DNA from: Rutstroemia sp. NJR-2017a BVV2
Lineage: Eukaryota; Ascomycota; Leotiomycetes; Helotiales; Rutstroemiaceae
Assembly (NCBI GenBank): GCA_002946415.1
Contig: NJPS01000064.1
Span: 1-64,000 of the forward strand
Reading direction: 5' to 3'
Length of the DNA stretch: 64,000 nucleotides
Shown here: one piece after another, positions 10,662-22,754 of the stretch
How the letters are laid out: every line of letters starts with the position of its first letter
Position numbering within the stretch: position 1 is the first letter of the stretch
Notes under the pieces: generated by a model
Seen by the model: only the letters and a program-made list of their open reading frames with translations
What the model was told of the DNA's origin: nothing
The model's database searches: none
Made by a program: the position numbers and the translations under genes

Positions 10662-12045
10662 ATGCACGCAACCGCAGATGGCAAGTACACTACCAAGCAC
10701 CTGAAGTACCTTTTGCTTGAGTACTGTGGTAATCCATACAACACAAGGATTGGTATGGTGCCTGGTATTCACTCATTAGTTCTTGCAGGAGAATGTCTGA
10801 TTGACTTAAAGGCGACGAATGCGTTTTCATTCGGAGAGGGGCCTGACTTGCGCACGACTATCGAGAAATCAGCAGCAGAAATAGAGAGACTCGATGATCT
10901 TAAACGAACACTTTTATACTATCTTTATTCACCTGGGACTGAGGAAATGCAAAAGGAAGTTGTTGCGCTGGTCAACGAGGACATGAAAACGAGAGGCATA
11001 TTCGACAAAAGCCCTGCATCTACATCGGCAACCTTGTGGCAGAAAGTGAGAGAATCTTTGGAGCGCCTTCTCAGGAAGATTGCTCGCCTGCGCCGAATAT
11101 GGCATATCAACAAGCTAATCTTCACGTTAGGCCACCTTCCTCGCGCAAGACATTGCAGAAGCCAACATTAAAGAGGCCTATAATAATGTGAATATCGACT
11201 TAGCTGCACACAATGAGAACGAAACCAAACATGGATATCGCATCCAACTCATGACCTTGATCAACGGATGGGCGGAGTGTCCTAAGATTGATCGATTGTA
11301 TCTTACGACTATGAACTCTTTCGGGGCATTTCTATCAGCTCTCAAAGAAGAAACAAGAAATTGTGTGATTCCGCCAGAGAACAAAGTCTATCCGACATTG
11401 TCCTGGTCATCTGTGGCTGTGCAGGACGATAAACCAGATATACAGCATGGCGGCACTACGAACGGAGGTCTAGCAGACCATGCAGTAAACGGAAACAACT
11501 CAGCCGCCAACACAGATATCAACGCAAGAGCTGCCCCAGTTGTTGCCACTCGGAACGACCAAGACAAAGGTTACGGTCTTGCTGACGGCCCTTGGATGTA
11601 TCGACTCCCGCAGGTCGAGGATCAGCCGAAACCAGACTGGGCCTATATCAGAAACCAGTACGACTACATGCAGATGCTAGACGCAGTCAGGGCGGTCAAC
11701 AAGAAATATGAGAAGTGGAAAGTGAAGGAATGTTGCACTATCATAGTCATGCATGTAAGTGTAATTCTCGACGGTCACAGAAGTTTACAAGCTAAATCAA
11801 TGCTCTACCAGTCGCAGGACCTAGCTTGTCACAAAAGGTTGGAGAAGAAGAAGGAAGAGGAGAAAGCGTGGAGCAAGGAGATGGCGAAAGAGCTCAAGGC
11901 ACAGGGCTTCTACGATTCGGATGATGATAATGATGGAGAGAGTTGGTATGACTGGTGGGCGAGAAACGATACTCTTGAAAGAGAAGCAGAAAGGAAGGCA
12001 TCACAGCAAGCACAGCTGTCCAAAAATTCCAACCAGCACAAGTGA
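10662..12045 (+). CDS. Uncharacterised fungal protein, charged coiled-coil C-terminus
   Basis: Modelled as three exons: 10662-11045, 11131-11754 and 11812-12045 (413 residues). The first intron (85 nt, GTGAGA donor, GCTAAT branch, GTTAG acceptor) is needed to move into the frame that reads ATFLAQDIAEANIKEAYNNV. The second (57 nt, GTAAGT, GCTAAATC branch) is in phase 0. The protein is soluble and helical: an alpha-rich N-terminal half, a low-complexity middle around residues 200-240, and a highly charged coiled coil (KRLEKKKEEEKAWSKEMAKE) followed by an acidic DSDDDNDGESWYDWW patch near the C-terminus. No signal peptide or membrane segment. I recognise no family and assign no function. The first intron is the least certain part. 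Confidence 0.6.
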
Positions 12046-12491
12046 ATGTTTGGTTGGGCTTCCAAGTTTCTCCCGAGATGGATCTTTAAGAGCAATGCAT
12101 TGATATGGGCTTACTTCTCATATGCATCTCGAGAGAAACTTGGAAGTTGTGCAGTGCCAGAGCCTAGACGTGAGTGTAGCACGAAGATAGACATGGGCAG
12201 CAACAAAAACGCAAAATCACCTCAAGAAGCGGTATTATCCAACCTCTCCACACCATCCAAGAAGTGAAGCTTTTTTATCTAATAATACTTGTAAGTCCGT
12301 ATTCACTGGTCGCGGTTGCAGGTGGTCGGAATTGCATGCAAGTGAGCAAATGAAAAGAGCAGCTACCTCGACTGAATTTCCTCTCGATTCGAACCACTTT
12401 CCACCTTCTTACCCATCAATTCTAATACTCAACTGAGCATCTTCCATCACAATTAGCCTATCGATCTCCTTGTCGAATCAAAACTGAAGAT
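12046..12491. other. Intergenic, no gene seen
   Basis: 446 bp. A 73-codon frame starts right after the previous stop (12046-12267) but has no domain or splice support and is treated as chance. The stretch probably contains the terminator of the upstream gene and the promoter of the small gene at 12492. Confidence 0.4.
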
Positions 12492-12860
12492 ATGTGCTTC
12501 CCCTGCTGGCCGTTCACAGATGTGTATCTGGAGGAGACCGAAAGACCGCGAATGCGAAAAAAGAAAGACGAGGGCGTCATGATGTATGATCCCATGTTTC
12601 GTCGGTGGGTTAAAGTGAACAGCGTATGTATAATTTACCTTCCAAGTTTTTCCCGCTCTTCTCTTATCGCGTTGGAAAATTCTGCTCTCGTTTCGTACTT
12701 TCCTACTGGATGACTCGAGGAAGAGTCACCTGCCGATATTCACTTTCGCCCTGCGACGACATTAACGACTTCTGGAACTCTGCACCCAACAAATATCACA
12801 TCATCGAACAAATCCATCAAAGCTTCTGCAGTGACAATTAACTGTTTCTGCTGTTCTTGA
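12492..12860 (+). CDS. Small hypothetical protein, Cys-rich termini
   Basis: ATG 12492 opens MCFPCWPFTDVYLEET followed by a basic stretch (RPRMRKKKDEG) and MYDPMFRRWVKV. A GTATGT donor at 12624 and an acceptor after 12719 (96 nt) join in phase 0 to a frame that stays open for 46 codons and ends ...NCFCCS at TGA 12860, giving 90 residues. The N-terminal MCFPC and C-terminal CFCC could be lipidated or bind metal, which is speculation. Without the intron the frame would end at 12713 instead. No family recognised. Confidence 0.4.
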
Positions 12861-12937
12861 AATAAATTGAAAGATCTTCCACACAGCGCACTCAACTTCA
12901 ACCACACACGGCGCAATCACTTCAACACACTAAAACC

Positions 12938-13831
12938 ATGACCCAGGCCTCAGCACAAAACTTCCAACCCCAAGTCGGAGATACGACCAATGGTCCTACC
13001 GAGCACACATACATTGCTCGCTCCGACGGCAGCGTCTTAATCAAAGGCGTCGTCTATCTCCCTCAACCCACAACCGCCGCTCCAGCCGTCGCCGCAATTC
13101 CTGCTCCTGTTCCCATTCCTGTGCCCGCACAGATGCCGGGATCGTTTTCTGTAGACGCTTCTCCGTACCCTTGTTATCCATACTATCCATACGCAAGTTC
13201 TTCCTAACGTGATTTCTGACTGATTCTTGAGACAAGCGCAAGTTGCGTTGCGCCATCTTTTCATTTTCATCTCCTAATTTCTCAGCACAACCAAATGCAT
13301 CAGCTAACATCCCACTCTCTTCCCAGGCCATGCAACCCATGCAACCCATGCAGCCACCCTACCCCAGCTACCCCTACCCGATGCAACCACAGCCCGCCTT
13401 CGGCGGCGGCGGTCCTCCGTTCGGTGCAGGCTACATCCCGCAACCCGCAATCGGCACATTCGGCGCAACGGCGAGCGAGATCCAGATGCAGCAGATGCAG
13501 ACGTCGGACGCGTTTAAGAAACAGGATATGAAGCCGGCGGATGATGATCCTTTTCGCATGTATTGGGTAAGGGAGGAGGATAATACGTGGTCGCAGAGGA
13601 ATAGGATGACGATTGATAGTGGGGATATTGGGGAGTGTAGAGTGAGTTTTTGAGTTTTTCTGTTTCGAGTTGGGGGGGAGAGTGTGTGATTTTTATACCG
13701 TGGGCGGAGGGGCTTTGAGGGTCTTTTCTTGACGTTTTATGTTTCTCCTAGAGGGCGCTGACATCGTGGACGAACAGTGGTACGTGACTCGCGAGGGAGT
13801 ATTCTACGCTGTGCGACTCGCCTCCGGGTGA
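12938..13831 (+). CDS. Pro/Tyr/Met-rich hypothetical protein
   Basis: Three exons, 12938-13196, 13286-13641 and 13754-13831, with introns of 89 nt (GTTCTT donor, CCTAATT branch, CTCAG acceptor) and 112 nt (GTGAGT donor), give 230 residues with phases that agree. The N-terminus has a short folded-looking segment (EHTYIARSDGSVLIKGVVYL), then a long low-complexity region of P, Y, M, Q and G (MQPMQPMQPPYPSYPYPMQ), then a compact conserved-looking end: DPFRMYWVREEDNTWSQRNR, MTIDSGDIGECRGADIVDEQ, WYVTREGVFYAVRLASG. The C-terminal segment has the regular polar/aromatic pattern of a small beta domain. No named family recognised. The first donor is not a strong match, so the exon 1 end is tentative. 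Confidence 0.6.
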
Positions 13832-15908
13832 TACAAACTTTGCGCATGAGATCTGGAAAAGAGTTGCGGCAGTACTTCAACAGCACGCAGGACTTTCGCC
13901 TTGATCTTCGTTGTCTATAATTACACGGCCATACGATGTCTACGACTCAGACAGTGATTTGATGGAGAACATTTAATTCAACGGAACAACTGATGAAATT
14001 GATTAGCGAAGGGCATGGATTCTGAATGACAATAACTTTCGCAGGAGTTTTTCAATCCCATATTACACGCAGCTTGCAGGATGCCCTTCAATTCTTTCCC
14101 GTCGTGTATGCCGGGTTCTGAGCGTGGCTTGGGCTTTGGCTTTTGATAGATAACAGTCTGGGTTATTACAATATGCAGTTTGCTCTAATACTTGTTTTTC
14201 TATTATGAGTGTGTGATGCCGGTGACTTGTGCGACTCTTTCGGATGGACGAAATGAACGGCTTTGTTGAGATGGCTCCCTATCAGCATGGAGAGTAGGAA
14301 TGAGGAGGCATTTCGGAAACTTCAGTAGATAAACATCATCTCTCCCTTCCTCGGCTCATACTCTAGAAGCTTAAATAGTGTCCAAACTTTGAAACCAGAA
14401 CTCCCCTGAAAATCCTTCTCCTGCTGGTTGAATCAAGCTTCAAAATATCGCTCTGGAGCCTCTTGATATTGCCTGACCGGATGTCAAGTTTCCTCCATGA
14501 TGCTACTATACCCACAACAAAGGATGTAATTATGTGGTCTGTTCCGCAGTCTGCAAAAAGATATCAGACAGCGGCATTTCGGGCCGTAGTCGGGACTTGA
14601 GTATCTTAGCCAGTAGTGCACTAAATGTGAGCCTGGCGCTGACTCCACTATTTCCCTTCTTTTGCGTTTACGTTAAGTAATATGAAGGCGCCGGATCCGT
14701 GGGTAAATATGGAATATGGTGGTGATAGAGATGTGTAGGAGTGCGCAGCTGCGAGTCTATGGAGCATGAGTCACTCACTCATCCATCAACACCTACACCT
14801 CAGAGGAGGTCTCGAAATAATTTGCTAGTACTCTACGTTGTAGAATTACAGAATATGTAACGAAATGCAGTTCATTAGCTAGTGCACCGAAATGATCATC
14901 TGGAGAGTGAGCCATGACACTCACTACTTTATGTTGAGGGATAATAATGCTGCGTGCGTTGCGTTCTAAAGTGGGAATGTGAAAGGAAAATGAAGTGGTG
15001 GACGTGAATATGGTCATGAAGTGCTAAGAAAAATTGGGTGATGCTACCATGATAAAGCATTCCCATGGAGGTGTGCAGTCCCAGGCTCCCGCATGACGGA
15101 TGTGAAAGAGCCGCGAGAGATGTGGGATAAAGATGAGATGGCGGCGATGTAAACAACAACCCCTTAGATTGACAGATGGAAATACCTAGATATCGATTGG
15201 AAAAGGAAGAAGAATGAAGAATTATAACTTAATGAAACGACCCAAGCTCACCTCAAGAATGACAGGAACTGTGCACTAGCTAGGCTGACTACCAGGTTCA
15301 CGAAAGTTGGTTGATAGATATATTGGAAGAAATATTCCTGAATCAGCGGTCAATGGGAATATTCAAAGAACAAGCACAGCCGCTCTGGCCCGCTCAGAGT
15401 GATGCAGGGCCAAGTTATTGCTCAAGTGTGATTGTGACATGTCTGATTGTGAAATGTCTGATTGTGACATGTCTCACTGGTCTCTTCCCATTGAGACAGC
15501 TTCACGTCTTTCTCTGATACCAAGTACTTGTGCCTAAATATCATCACTATTGTATGTGAAGACGTACTCTGCATAATGTCCACCACTTCCCTACACTATT
15601 TCTTCGGTTGACGGCGGCGAAAAGGTAAAATGAGCCAGATTCCCTACCTACTTTAGTTCCGTTTCTCCATCTATTCAGCGATTACTGAGGATATTTTCTC
15701 CACTGTTTGGTGATTCAACGAAGCTCTGACACGCCGTTTGAGGGCATTCAGCGATTATGTGAGGCTCTAAAGTCTGTTCGTCAAATTTGGAACAGTATAA
15801 AAGCAAGAAGAGCTGCACCGAACTCCACTTGACGTCCAGCACTTATTCCACCAAACGTAAGAGTCTTGTTGTTAAACCATACAATCCATTCCATATGTTC
15901 GCAGAACA
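13832..15908. other. Long intergenic stretch, no gene seen
   Basis: About 2.1 kb with no supported gene. Short frames on the minus strand (14793-15159) are Ser/His-rich and overlap in two frames, with no domain. A 15-bp tandem repeat lies at 15429-15473. There is nothing resembling a tRNA or a transposase. Confidence 0.5.
15429..15473. repeat. Three tandem 15-bp units
   Basis: TGATTGTGACATGTC occurs three times head to tail (15429-15443, 15444-15458 with one C-to-A change, 15459-15473). It is a simple minisatellite. Confidence 0.9.
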
Positions 15909-16810
15909 ATGTCCGCCAACACCACCGATACCCCTTTGCCATGGGTCGAAAATGTCGTCGTCGTTGGGGCACATAAGGATGAAAACAATCATCCAATGGC
16001 CAAAGTTGCCGTCTGCACGATAGACACTGGAAATATGCAGGGAGACATAGTTTCTAAAGACTTCCTTGAAAATCAATTGGGGTTTCCGAAATCGAGATTC
16101 CGTGAACTTAAGGGGACGGAGAAAAGGGGAGCTGTGGTTGGTAACAATGTAACCGGCCGCTGCTAACCTGCTGATATTAGTGTAGATCCCCGAGGCGGCC
16201 ATACACTTGACATGGTATCATAAAAAGGGCTCCAGAGCGTTCCATGATATGCGTTTTCTCATTGCACCGCATTCTGATGCAGACCTTGTCATAGGCGCAC
16301 AATCCATATGGAAATATAATCTCTTGACAGTGCCATATCTCATGAGCAAAAATGTCGCCAAGGAACAAGTAGCAATGAGCACCGGCAACAACAAGAAAGG
16401 TAAGCTTCCAAATCCATAGAAAAGCAATGCAGCGTTCAAACCCTAACATGACTCCAGACGAAGGGTGGGCGAGTCTTGGGAGGAATTTCAACTCAAGCCA
16501 TATTGAATTACTTGGTATCGAAACACGGAAACGACGAGCCCAGGACGATAAGAGACCTAAAGAGGTACTCGACCAAATGGACAGAGAGCTCAGTCAATGA
16601 AAGACCCAGTACGATTTGGACGCAAAGAGGTTTGAGATCTGCACCGCAGAGAGGGACAACGTGTCCAAGGAATTACTTGACACGATAAAGGAACAGCTTG
16701 AGGAACTCATCATGGACGCGAAATGTGGTGTAGAGGACTCTGAGAGAGCAGCAGACTCAGAGGCACAAAATGGAAAAGCTGCAGATGAGAAGAAAAGTTT
16801 CCAGCTCTGA
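15909..16810 (+). CDS. Retropepsin-like aspartyl-protease-fold protein
   Basis: Modelled as four exons: 15909-16136, 16186-16399, 16458-16564, 16610-16810 (249 residues). Residues 30-130 fit the retropepsin-like fold of fungal proteins: VAVCTIDTGNMQGDIVSKDF with the D-T-G catalytic triad at 39-41, FLENQLGF, an IPEAAIHLTWYHK strand region, then DMRFLIAPHSDADLVIGAQS, equivalent to the second hydrophobic-Gly (LVIG) motif of such domains. The C-terminal 90 residues are charged and helical, probably coiled coil (ERDNVSKELLDTIKEQLEEL). The last intron (45 nt, GTACTC to CCCAG) is inferred because it removes an in-frame TGA at 16598. The first uses GTTGGT; a GTAACC donor giving a 37-nt intron is the alternative. 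No transposon genes are adjacent, so this looks like a host gene. Confidence 0.6.
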
Positions 16811-17507
16811 TTTCTTGAAAGGATATCACCCGAGACCCAAATAGGATCACCAGGGGCTAAGGCATGCAGGCATGCAGTGATGATAAAGGGCTCCTACATT
16901 CTTGGAATGTTAGTTGATGTACGTGAAGTGGTTCATGATGAATACTATGCGCTGTATTATAAACAATGAAACCAAGAGGATTCACTGACTGCCACGTCCC
17001 TCAGGTGCCGAACGTTTGCTCGAAATGTTCAAACTGTGACTCGTGCTGTATTGAATACGGCTCGCCGAGAATTGCTCACGTTTTCCATAGTGAATACATA
17101 CTTCCCTATATAAAGATAAACAAAATCAATAAGCCTGGTACACGAGATAGTTCACCAGAAAATGTAAAACGGTGATTGTGAAGAAGGTGAATTACTATGC
17201 GGCAGCGACGACGACATTGTATTAGAGAGGCTGATGTTCGAGGAGGGGCTCTCGGCTGTGATACGTGAAGCCCCCAAATGGTCCGTGCACGTCAATGACG
17301 ATGGCTGGATGATCCAAATGTGCAGGAACTCGAGAAGCCGAATTCACTTGTTTTGCTTTCCCGAAATAGATCTCCAACCTGTTTACTACCCCTCGTGCCA
17401 CCATTCACAGCTCACGATTACAAAGAGGCGACTATTTGAACAGCGATAGATTGCGCATTCGTGTCTGAATCAGAGGAAGCTCCTGACAGAGCTCGCGGCT
17501 GTGCATA
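16811..17507. other. Intergenic, no gene assigned
   Basis: 697 bp. A 71-codon plus-strand frame (17234-17449) reads a fairly protein-like sequence (WSVHVNDDGWMIQM) but has no partner exon or domain. The stretch presumably contains the atg20 promoter. Confidence 0.4.
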
Positions 17508-19672
17508 ATGTGGAACGACGAGGACAATAACCCATACGGAACGAGCTTTGAGCGGCGCGACTCTATAACCTCTTCGATAGCGAATCCGAACTCACCTGGC
17601 TCTCGTAAGTCCTTCGCTTCCCCAATCTCGGTCATATTATTTCATGATGTACTCAACTTTTTTGGGTGCGAAGACTATTGCTGACGAGGAGGATTGGGAA
17701 TTTGTAGAAGACCATGGTTTTGGCGGGCCGCGCACTCCCTCTACACTCAGCGAGAACCACGATAACGACGGCGACCAACCTCCCCCAAACTTTGATACGA
17801 GTGACCCGGGAAGCGACGAGGACTATGGCGAGGCTTCGCAAGCTACAAGGAGGCAGAAGAAGGGAGGTTACGATAGTCGCATCGAGCAGATTCTTTACGA
17901 AAACCCGGAGTTACCTATATTGATTGTTGATGCTGGGAAGAGCTCTGAAAGTGGGGGAAAGTATATTGTGTATACGATCAGAACTGGGGTACGAGCTAGA
18001 TATTAGGTAAATTGCAAAAGACTGACGATTTGGTAGGATCTGGAAGTCCGTCGGCGCTATTCTGAGTTTGCCTCTCTAAGAGATGCTCTCGCTAGATTAC
18101 ATCCTACTCTGATCATTCCACCGATTCCGGAGAAACATACCATGGCAGACTATGCTGCGAATCCAACAAAGGCAAAACAGGACCAGCAGATAATAGATCT
18201 TCGGAAGCGTATGTTGGCTGTGTTCTTGAACCGGTGCAGGAGAATGGAGGAGGTACGGAACGATGGGGTTTGGTGGAGATTCCTTGATCCGAATGCGAGC
18301 TGGGTGAGTTTTCGCGCAAATTATGCGAAGATACAGGTTCTAACGGATATTAGAACGAAGTGCTTCATTCACATCCTATTGCTTCAATCCCAAAATCCAA
18401 CATGAAAGCCCCGCCACTCGACCCCGCAAACCCCACACCTGCTCACGCATTCCTCCCTGTCCCTGCATCCTCTGCAAAACTGAGAGCTGCTGCAACAAAT
18501 GTTACGAATGCTCAAGGAATGCTGGCACAGCCTTCTGAGTACGCTGCGGCTCCTTCGACTGCGGCGCACACGATTCCCGGACCCCAGCTCTTCGGTAGAT
18601 TTCCTCCGGAAAATGCGCACTTAAGTGAGCAAGACTTAGATCCCTACTTCATTAGCTTTGAGTCCGCAACCAAAGACCTGGAGTTGCTGTTGACTGGACC
18701 GATAGAAAGGGTTAACCGAAGGACTTTGACACATCTAACTGCATTATCTTCGGATTTGGCTGAGCTTGGTGCTAGATTTAATGGCTTTTCCTTATCAGAA
18801 CCATCAGCCTCCCTGGCGGCAGCTATTGAACGAGTTGGGCAAGCAGTGGATTCTTCATACATCGCTACTGAGGAACTTTCTGCTTCCCTAGGCGCAAGCT
18901 TTGCTGAACCGATGAGGGAAAGTGCGCAATTCGCCGGGGTAGTTCGCAGTGTTCTTCGCTACCGAGTATTGAAAAGGGTTCAGCAAGAAATGACAAACGA
19001 GGATCTAGCGAAGAAGAGAGCTCTGCTAGAATCATTGGAAAGAAGCGAAACCGAGGCAAAAAGGATCGAACAATACATAAGTAGCAGCGGAAACACCAAC
19101 GTACCACGGCGATCTAATTCTTCGGCACGTGAACCACCTCAATCTAGACGCGAGACAGCACAAGATGATACTGCTTCAATCGACTCCGATTTCCCTCCTA
19201 CCCATGGCGAGACGCCTTCCGCATCTCAAGGTGTCCCACAAACCGAAGAAATGCCTCCTACGCATCGAAAAAGCTCAAGTGGAAACTTCATTACTAACAA
19301 AATCTTCGGCCGTATCAGTCATGCCGTTCATGGTGTTGTTGATGTCGATCCTGAACGAACACGAAGAGATCAAATCGGAAAGACACGCGAATCCATCTCG
19401 CAATTGGAACAGGCGCAGCATGCTTCGGAGCAAGATGTTCGGGACGCAAGCGCGGGTGTACTAAAGGATTTGAAACGATTCCAGCTGGAGAAAGAAGACG
19501 ACTTGAAGAGATATATGGTAAGCAGCTCTACCTTTTCCTTTCACTTTGAAGATCCATCCAAACTAACGCATCTTAGCTCGCATACGCGAGAAGTCAGATC
19601 GAATGGGCCAAGAAGAACAAGGAGACGTGGGAAGAAGCAAAGGCAGAGGTGGATAAGATAGAAAATAATTGA
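17508..19672 (+). CDS. atg20: Sorting nexin Atg20 (PX-BAR)
   Basis: Five exons (17508-17604, 17708-17988, 18037-18303, 18354-19517, 19577-19672) give 634 residues. The start MWNDEDNNPYGTSFE matches the typical opening of filamentous-fungal Atg20/Snx41 proteins and is joined through a 103-nt intron (GTAAGT, GCTGAC branch, TGTAG). The PX domain spans about residues 100-215 with YIVYTIRTGDLEVRRRYSEF and the PI3P-binding/IPPIPEKHTMADYAANPTKA segment, then FLDPNASWNEVLHSHP. Residues about 300-630 form a BAR-type coiled-coil region ending in SQIEWAKKNKETWEEAKAEV. Atg20 binds PI3P membranes and acts with Snx4/Atg24 in selective autophagy and endosomal retrieval. The phrase FLDPNASW rather than FLDGEVSW favours Atg20 over Snx41, from memory of the families. 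Confidence 0.88.
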
Positions 19673-20538
19673 CGGAGTTGGGGAGCATGCATGTCTTTTC
19701 AGGTGAGGTGAGGTGAAGTAATATTGATACTGGATATCGATCCGTTTCACAACGGGAGTGGGTTGGGCGCTTTTTGTACTTATGAATGAGAGAGAGAGAA
19801 CTGCACGCGCGATGTTGTGTTATTTTTAGAGCATCATACCCGGGTGATGAGAGGGGTGGGGCTTGTAGTATGAATGGATTTTGTGGATTGAATTTTAGAT
19901 GGAGTGAGTGGTTTTGGGGAAGGTGCGGTGAGACTTGTGAATGCTTTCTTGTGGTTTTGACTGATTACTACGTTATCAGGGGGAGTTCTATCCACACTCG
20001 CTATTTGTAAGGTCTTGACGAGCCTCAGCTGGGTGGTGAAGCCCTTGCCAGTCCATCCTGACCTTGACTCATGGTCATCTTATCCGTCTAGGTCCTCTGC
20101 TCTCCCAGAACTTCTGAAAAGCTGGTCTAGTGATCAACCAAATTCCGACTGATCGTGTCTAGATAGATTGCAACTGATGTGTAGCAGCATAGTAGAAACG
20201 TCTTGTCCTCGAACCAAAATAACATACCAAGTCACAAGGAGACGAAGTATAAGCCACATACGTTGAAGCCACAAGCCCAGATGCTGCGTGCACGGACACT
20301 TGCACCGGAAATCTGGGGTAATTGTGGCACTCCAGCAGGGTTTCTAGCCTTTGTTGATTTATGACGTAGAATCATATCATCATCATCAACCCGAGGTTCT
20401 TCATGTGAAGGTCGAACTAATCATATTTCCCCTCAATAACAGGGAGTCGGATAAATTCATATTTTGTTACGAGTATTGTTCCGAATAATTGAGCTGTAGA
20501 AACATCACTCAATTGAGGCATCGTAAGGTAACGAAATC
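19673..20538. other. Intergenic, no gene seen
   Basis: 866 bp between atg20 and the carrier gene. There are no supported frames. An ATC-rich short repeat (ATCATATCATCATCATC) lies near 20372-20388. It probably contains the atg20 terminator and the carrier promoter. Confidence 0.5.
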
Positions 20539-22329
20539 ATGGCGAACGTCTACAACAGCCAGCTGGTACGTTGTTGCTCCTCGCTCGTGGTGACTTCCAT
20601 GTTACCATGTTGACACTACATCTAGGATGCATTCACGCTTTATCACAATCATGAAGAATCACACTCCTCCTCGGCCGTCTCTACTGCCCTCCCAGCACTC
20701 GGGCATGCACTAAGCGGCGCAACTGGAACTGCCATCTCCAATCTCTGCATCTACCCCCTCGACCTAATAATCACCCGCCTCCAAGTCCAACGCGCCCTTA
20801 CCAACACCAATAATTCCTCCACTTCTACCTCTCTTGCGACTCCCCAACCCCAAAAATACACCTCCGTCATCGACGCCTTCCAAAAGATCTACAACGAAGA
20901 AGGCGGTCTGTCCGCTCTCTACTCCGGCGTTCTTCAAGACACCTCGAAATCCATTGCCGACTCCTTTCTCTTCTTCCTCTTCTACGGCTACATTCGAACC
21001 CAACGTCTTCATTCCCACAACTCCACATCCAAAGATGCGCTTCCCGTTCTCGAAGAACTGGGCGTGGGTGCCTTGGCGGGAGCGGTCAGCAAATTCTTCA
21101 CCACGCCGCTCGCGAACGTAGTTGTAAGAAAGCAAACACATTCCATGACGAACTCGAATGGGAAGTCCCCATCATTATCAGCCATCGCGCAGTCAATTAT
21201 GGAGAAGAAAGGATTCGCAGGGTTTTGGTCCGGCTACAGCGCTAGTTTGGTCTTAACGCTGAATCCAAGTCTAACGTTTTTCTTATTCGAGTTTTTCAAG
21301 AAATCTCTTATCCCGAGCAATAGAAGAAATGATCCGGGAACAGCTACTACTTTTCTTCTGGCCGCGATGTCTAAAGCCATCGCATCCTCAATCACATACC
21401 CATTCTCGCTCGCAAAATCCCGCGCCCAAGTCTCGGGTCATGCACCGGTTCGTGAATCTACGATATCGGATCTAAAAAGCGACGTTAATGCCGCGACTAA
21501 TTCGAATCAATCGAAGAAAGACGTTGGGAAAGCGGCAGAGAAACATCTTCAAGATGTGGGTAGACAGGCGAAGAGGAACTCGGTGTTTGGCTTGATAGCG
21601 AGGATATACAGGGAGGAGGGTCTGGGCGCGCTGTATGAGGGTATCGGAGGAGAGATTCTGAAGGGGTTTTTGGGACATGGGTTGACAATGATTGTAAAGG
21701 ATAGGGTGCATGAGGTGATTCTGAGTTTGTACTTTTGGGTTTTGAGGACGTTGAAGAAATTGCCGGGTAAGGAGGAGGTTCAGGAAATGGTTACCGAGGG
21801 GGCGGAGAAGACTGTGGAGAAGATAAAGGAGGGAGGCGAGGGAATCGTGCAGGGCGCGAAGGGAGTAGGAGAGAAGGTGATCGATGGTGCGAAGAATGTC
21901 GGAGACAGAGTTGGACTTCCTACCAGCGCGGAGCAAGTCAGCGTGGTAGGAACCAACATTACGGAAACCGCGAAATCAGACACAAACAAAGCTGTAGATG
22001 CAGGGAAGGATATGAGCGGAAAGATCACGTCTTCGGCAGCAGATAAGACGGAAGGATTCAGAGAAACAACTGGTGTGGTGGGAGAAAACATCTCGGAGAA
22101 AGCAGCGAAGGTGGACGATTACACGAGGAAGGAAGCGGGGCATTTGCTGGGGAATGCGGGGGAGCAGTTGGGTGGGAAGGTGGATGTTGGGGGTGCGAGT
22201 AGTCGTGCGAAGGAGGAGGCGGGGAATCTTTTGGGGAATGCGGGGGAGATGTTGGGGGGGAAGATTGAGGATGTGGGGAAGGGGGTTAAGGAGGTTAGTG
22301 GGCGCGGGGCGGGGAGTGAAGATAATTAA
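20539..22329 (+). CDS. Peroxisomal-type mitochondrial carrier family protein with repetitive tail
   Basis: Exon 1 (20539-20565, nine codons) and exon 2 (20626-22329) joined by a 60-nt intron give 576 residues. Residues about 25-395 are three mitochondrial-carrier repeats; the signatures are modified: LCIYPLDLIITRLQVQRA (PxD-x-x-xxR), TTPLANVVVRKQ and TYPFSLAKSRAQVSG, plus EEGLGALYEGIGGEILKGF. The layout resembles the peroxisomal adenine-nucleotide carrier group (Pmp47/Ant1). The last about 180 residues are unusual: a hydrophilic, Gly/Lys/Glu-rich amphipathic region with LEA-like periodicity and a duplicated unit (KEAGHLLGNAGEQLGGK and KEEAGNLLGNAGEMLGGK, about 22130-22275). Carriers normally end soon after helix 6. 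Localisation is inferred; transport substrate is not readable. Confidence 0.8.
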
Positions 22330-22754
22330 GGATTGCGAGGAATTGGGAGAGAAAGAGGGTAGGGTGGAATATCGTTCCTGGGAAGGGAATGTCAAAAATT
22401 GTATACATATCGGTTTGAGGCCTGGGAACGCGTTATTAGAGATGTAATGTTTAGGTCATTTACATGTACATATGTTGGTAGCGATAGCCTTGGAGTTTAG
22501 CACTCGGAACGAGCAATGAAAAATTACTCATAAATACTGGGAAAATCATTTGATTGGGCAAACTAAATTAATATGGAAAGATCTTGCATGTCATCTCTTA
22601 TTTGGGTGTTATTGTGCCTTTATTTCATTCTAATGCCGACAGATCCCATTGTCTGCGCGCTCATACACCAAGCTCACCGTCGCGTCAGGCATCCCATTTT
22701 ATTATACACTTCACCTGCACCATGCTCTTTCCAGTACATGTAAATACACACCCC
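22330..22754. other. Convergent 3' intergenic region
   Basis: 425 bp between the convergent stop codons of the carrier and the NOSIP-like gene. It is AT-rich after 22440 and presumably holds both polyadenylation regions. No gene seen. Confidence 0.5.

Noticed and set aside
16598..16600. In-frame TGA followed by a long open frame, as possible readthrough or recoding
   Set aside because: A 45-nt intron (GTACTC to CCCAG, 16565-16609) in phase 0 removes the stop and is the simpler explanation.
21472..21936. 154-codon minus-strand frame
   Set aside because: Antisense shadow of the carrier gene with Leu/Arg/His-rich composition and no domain.
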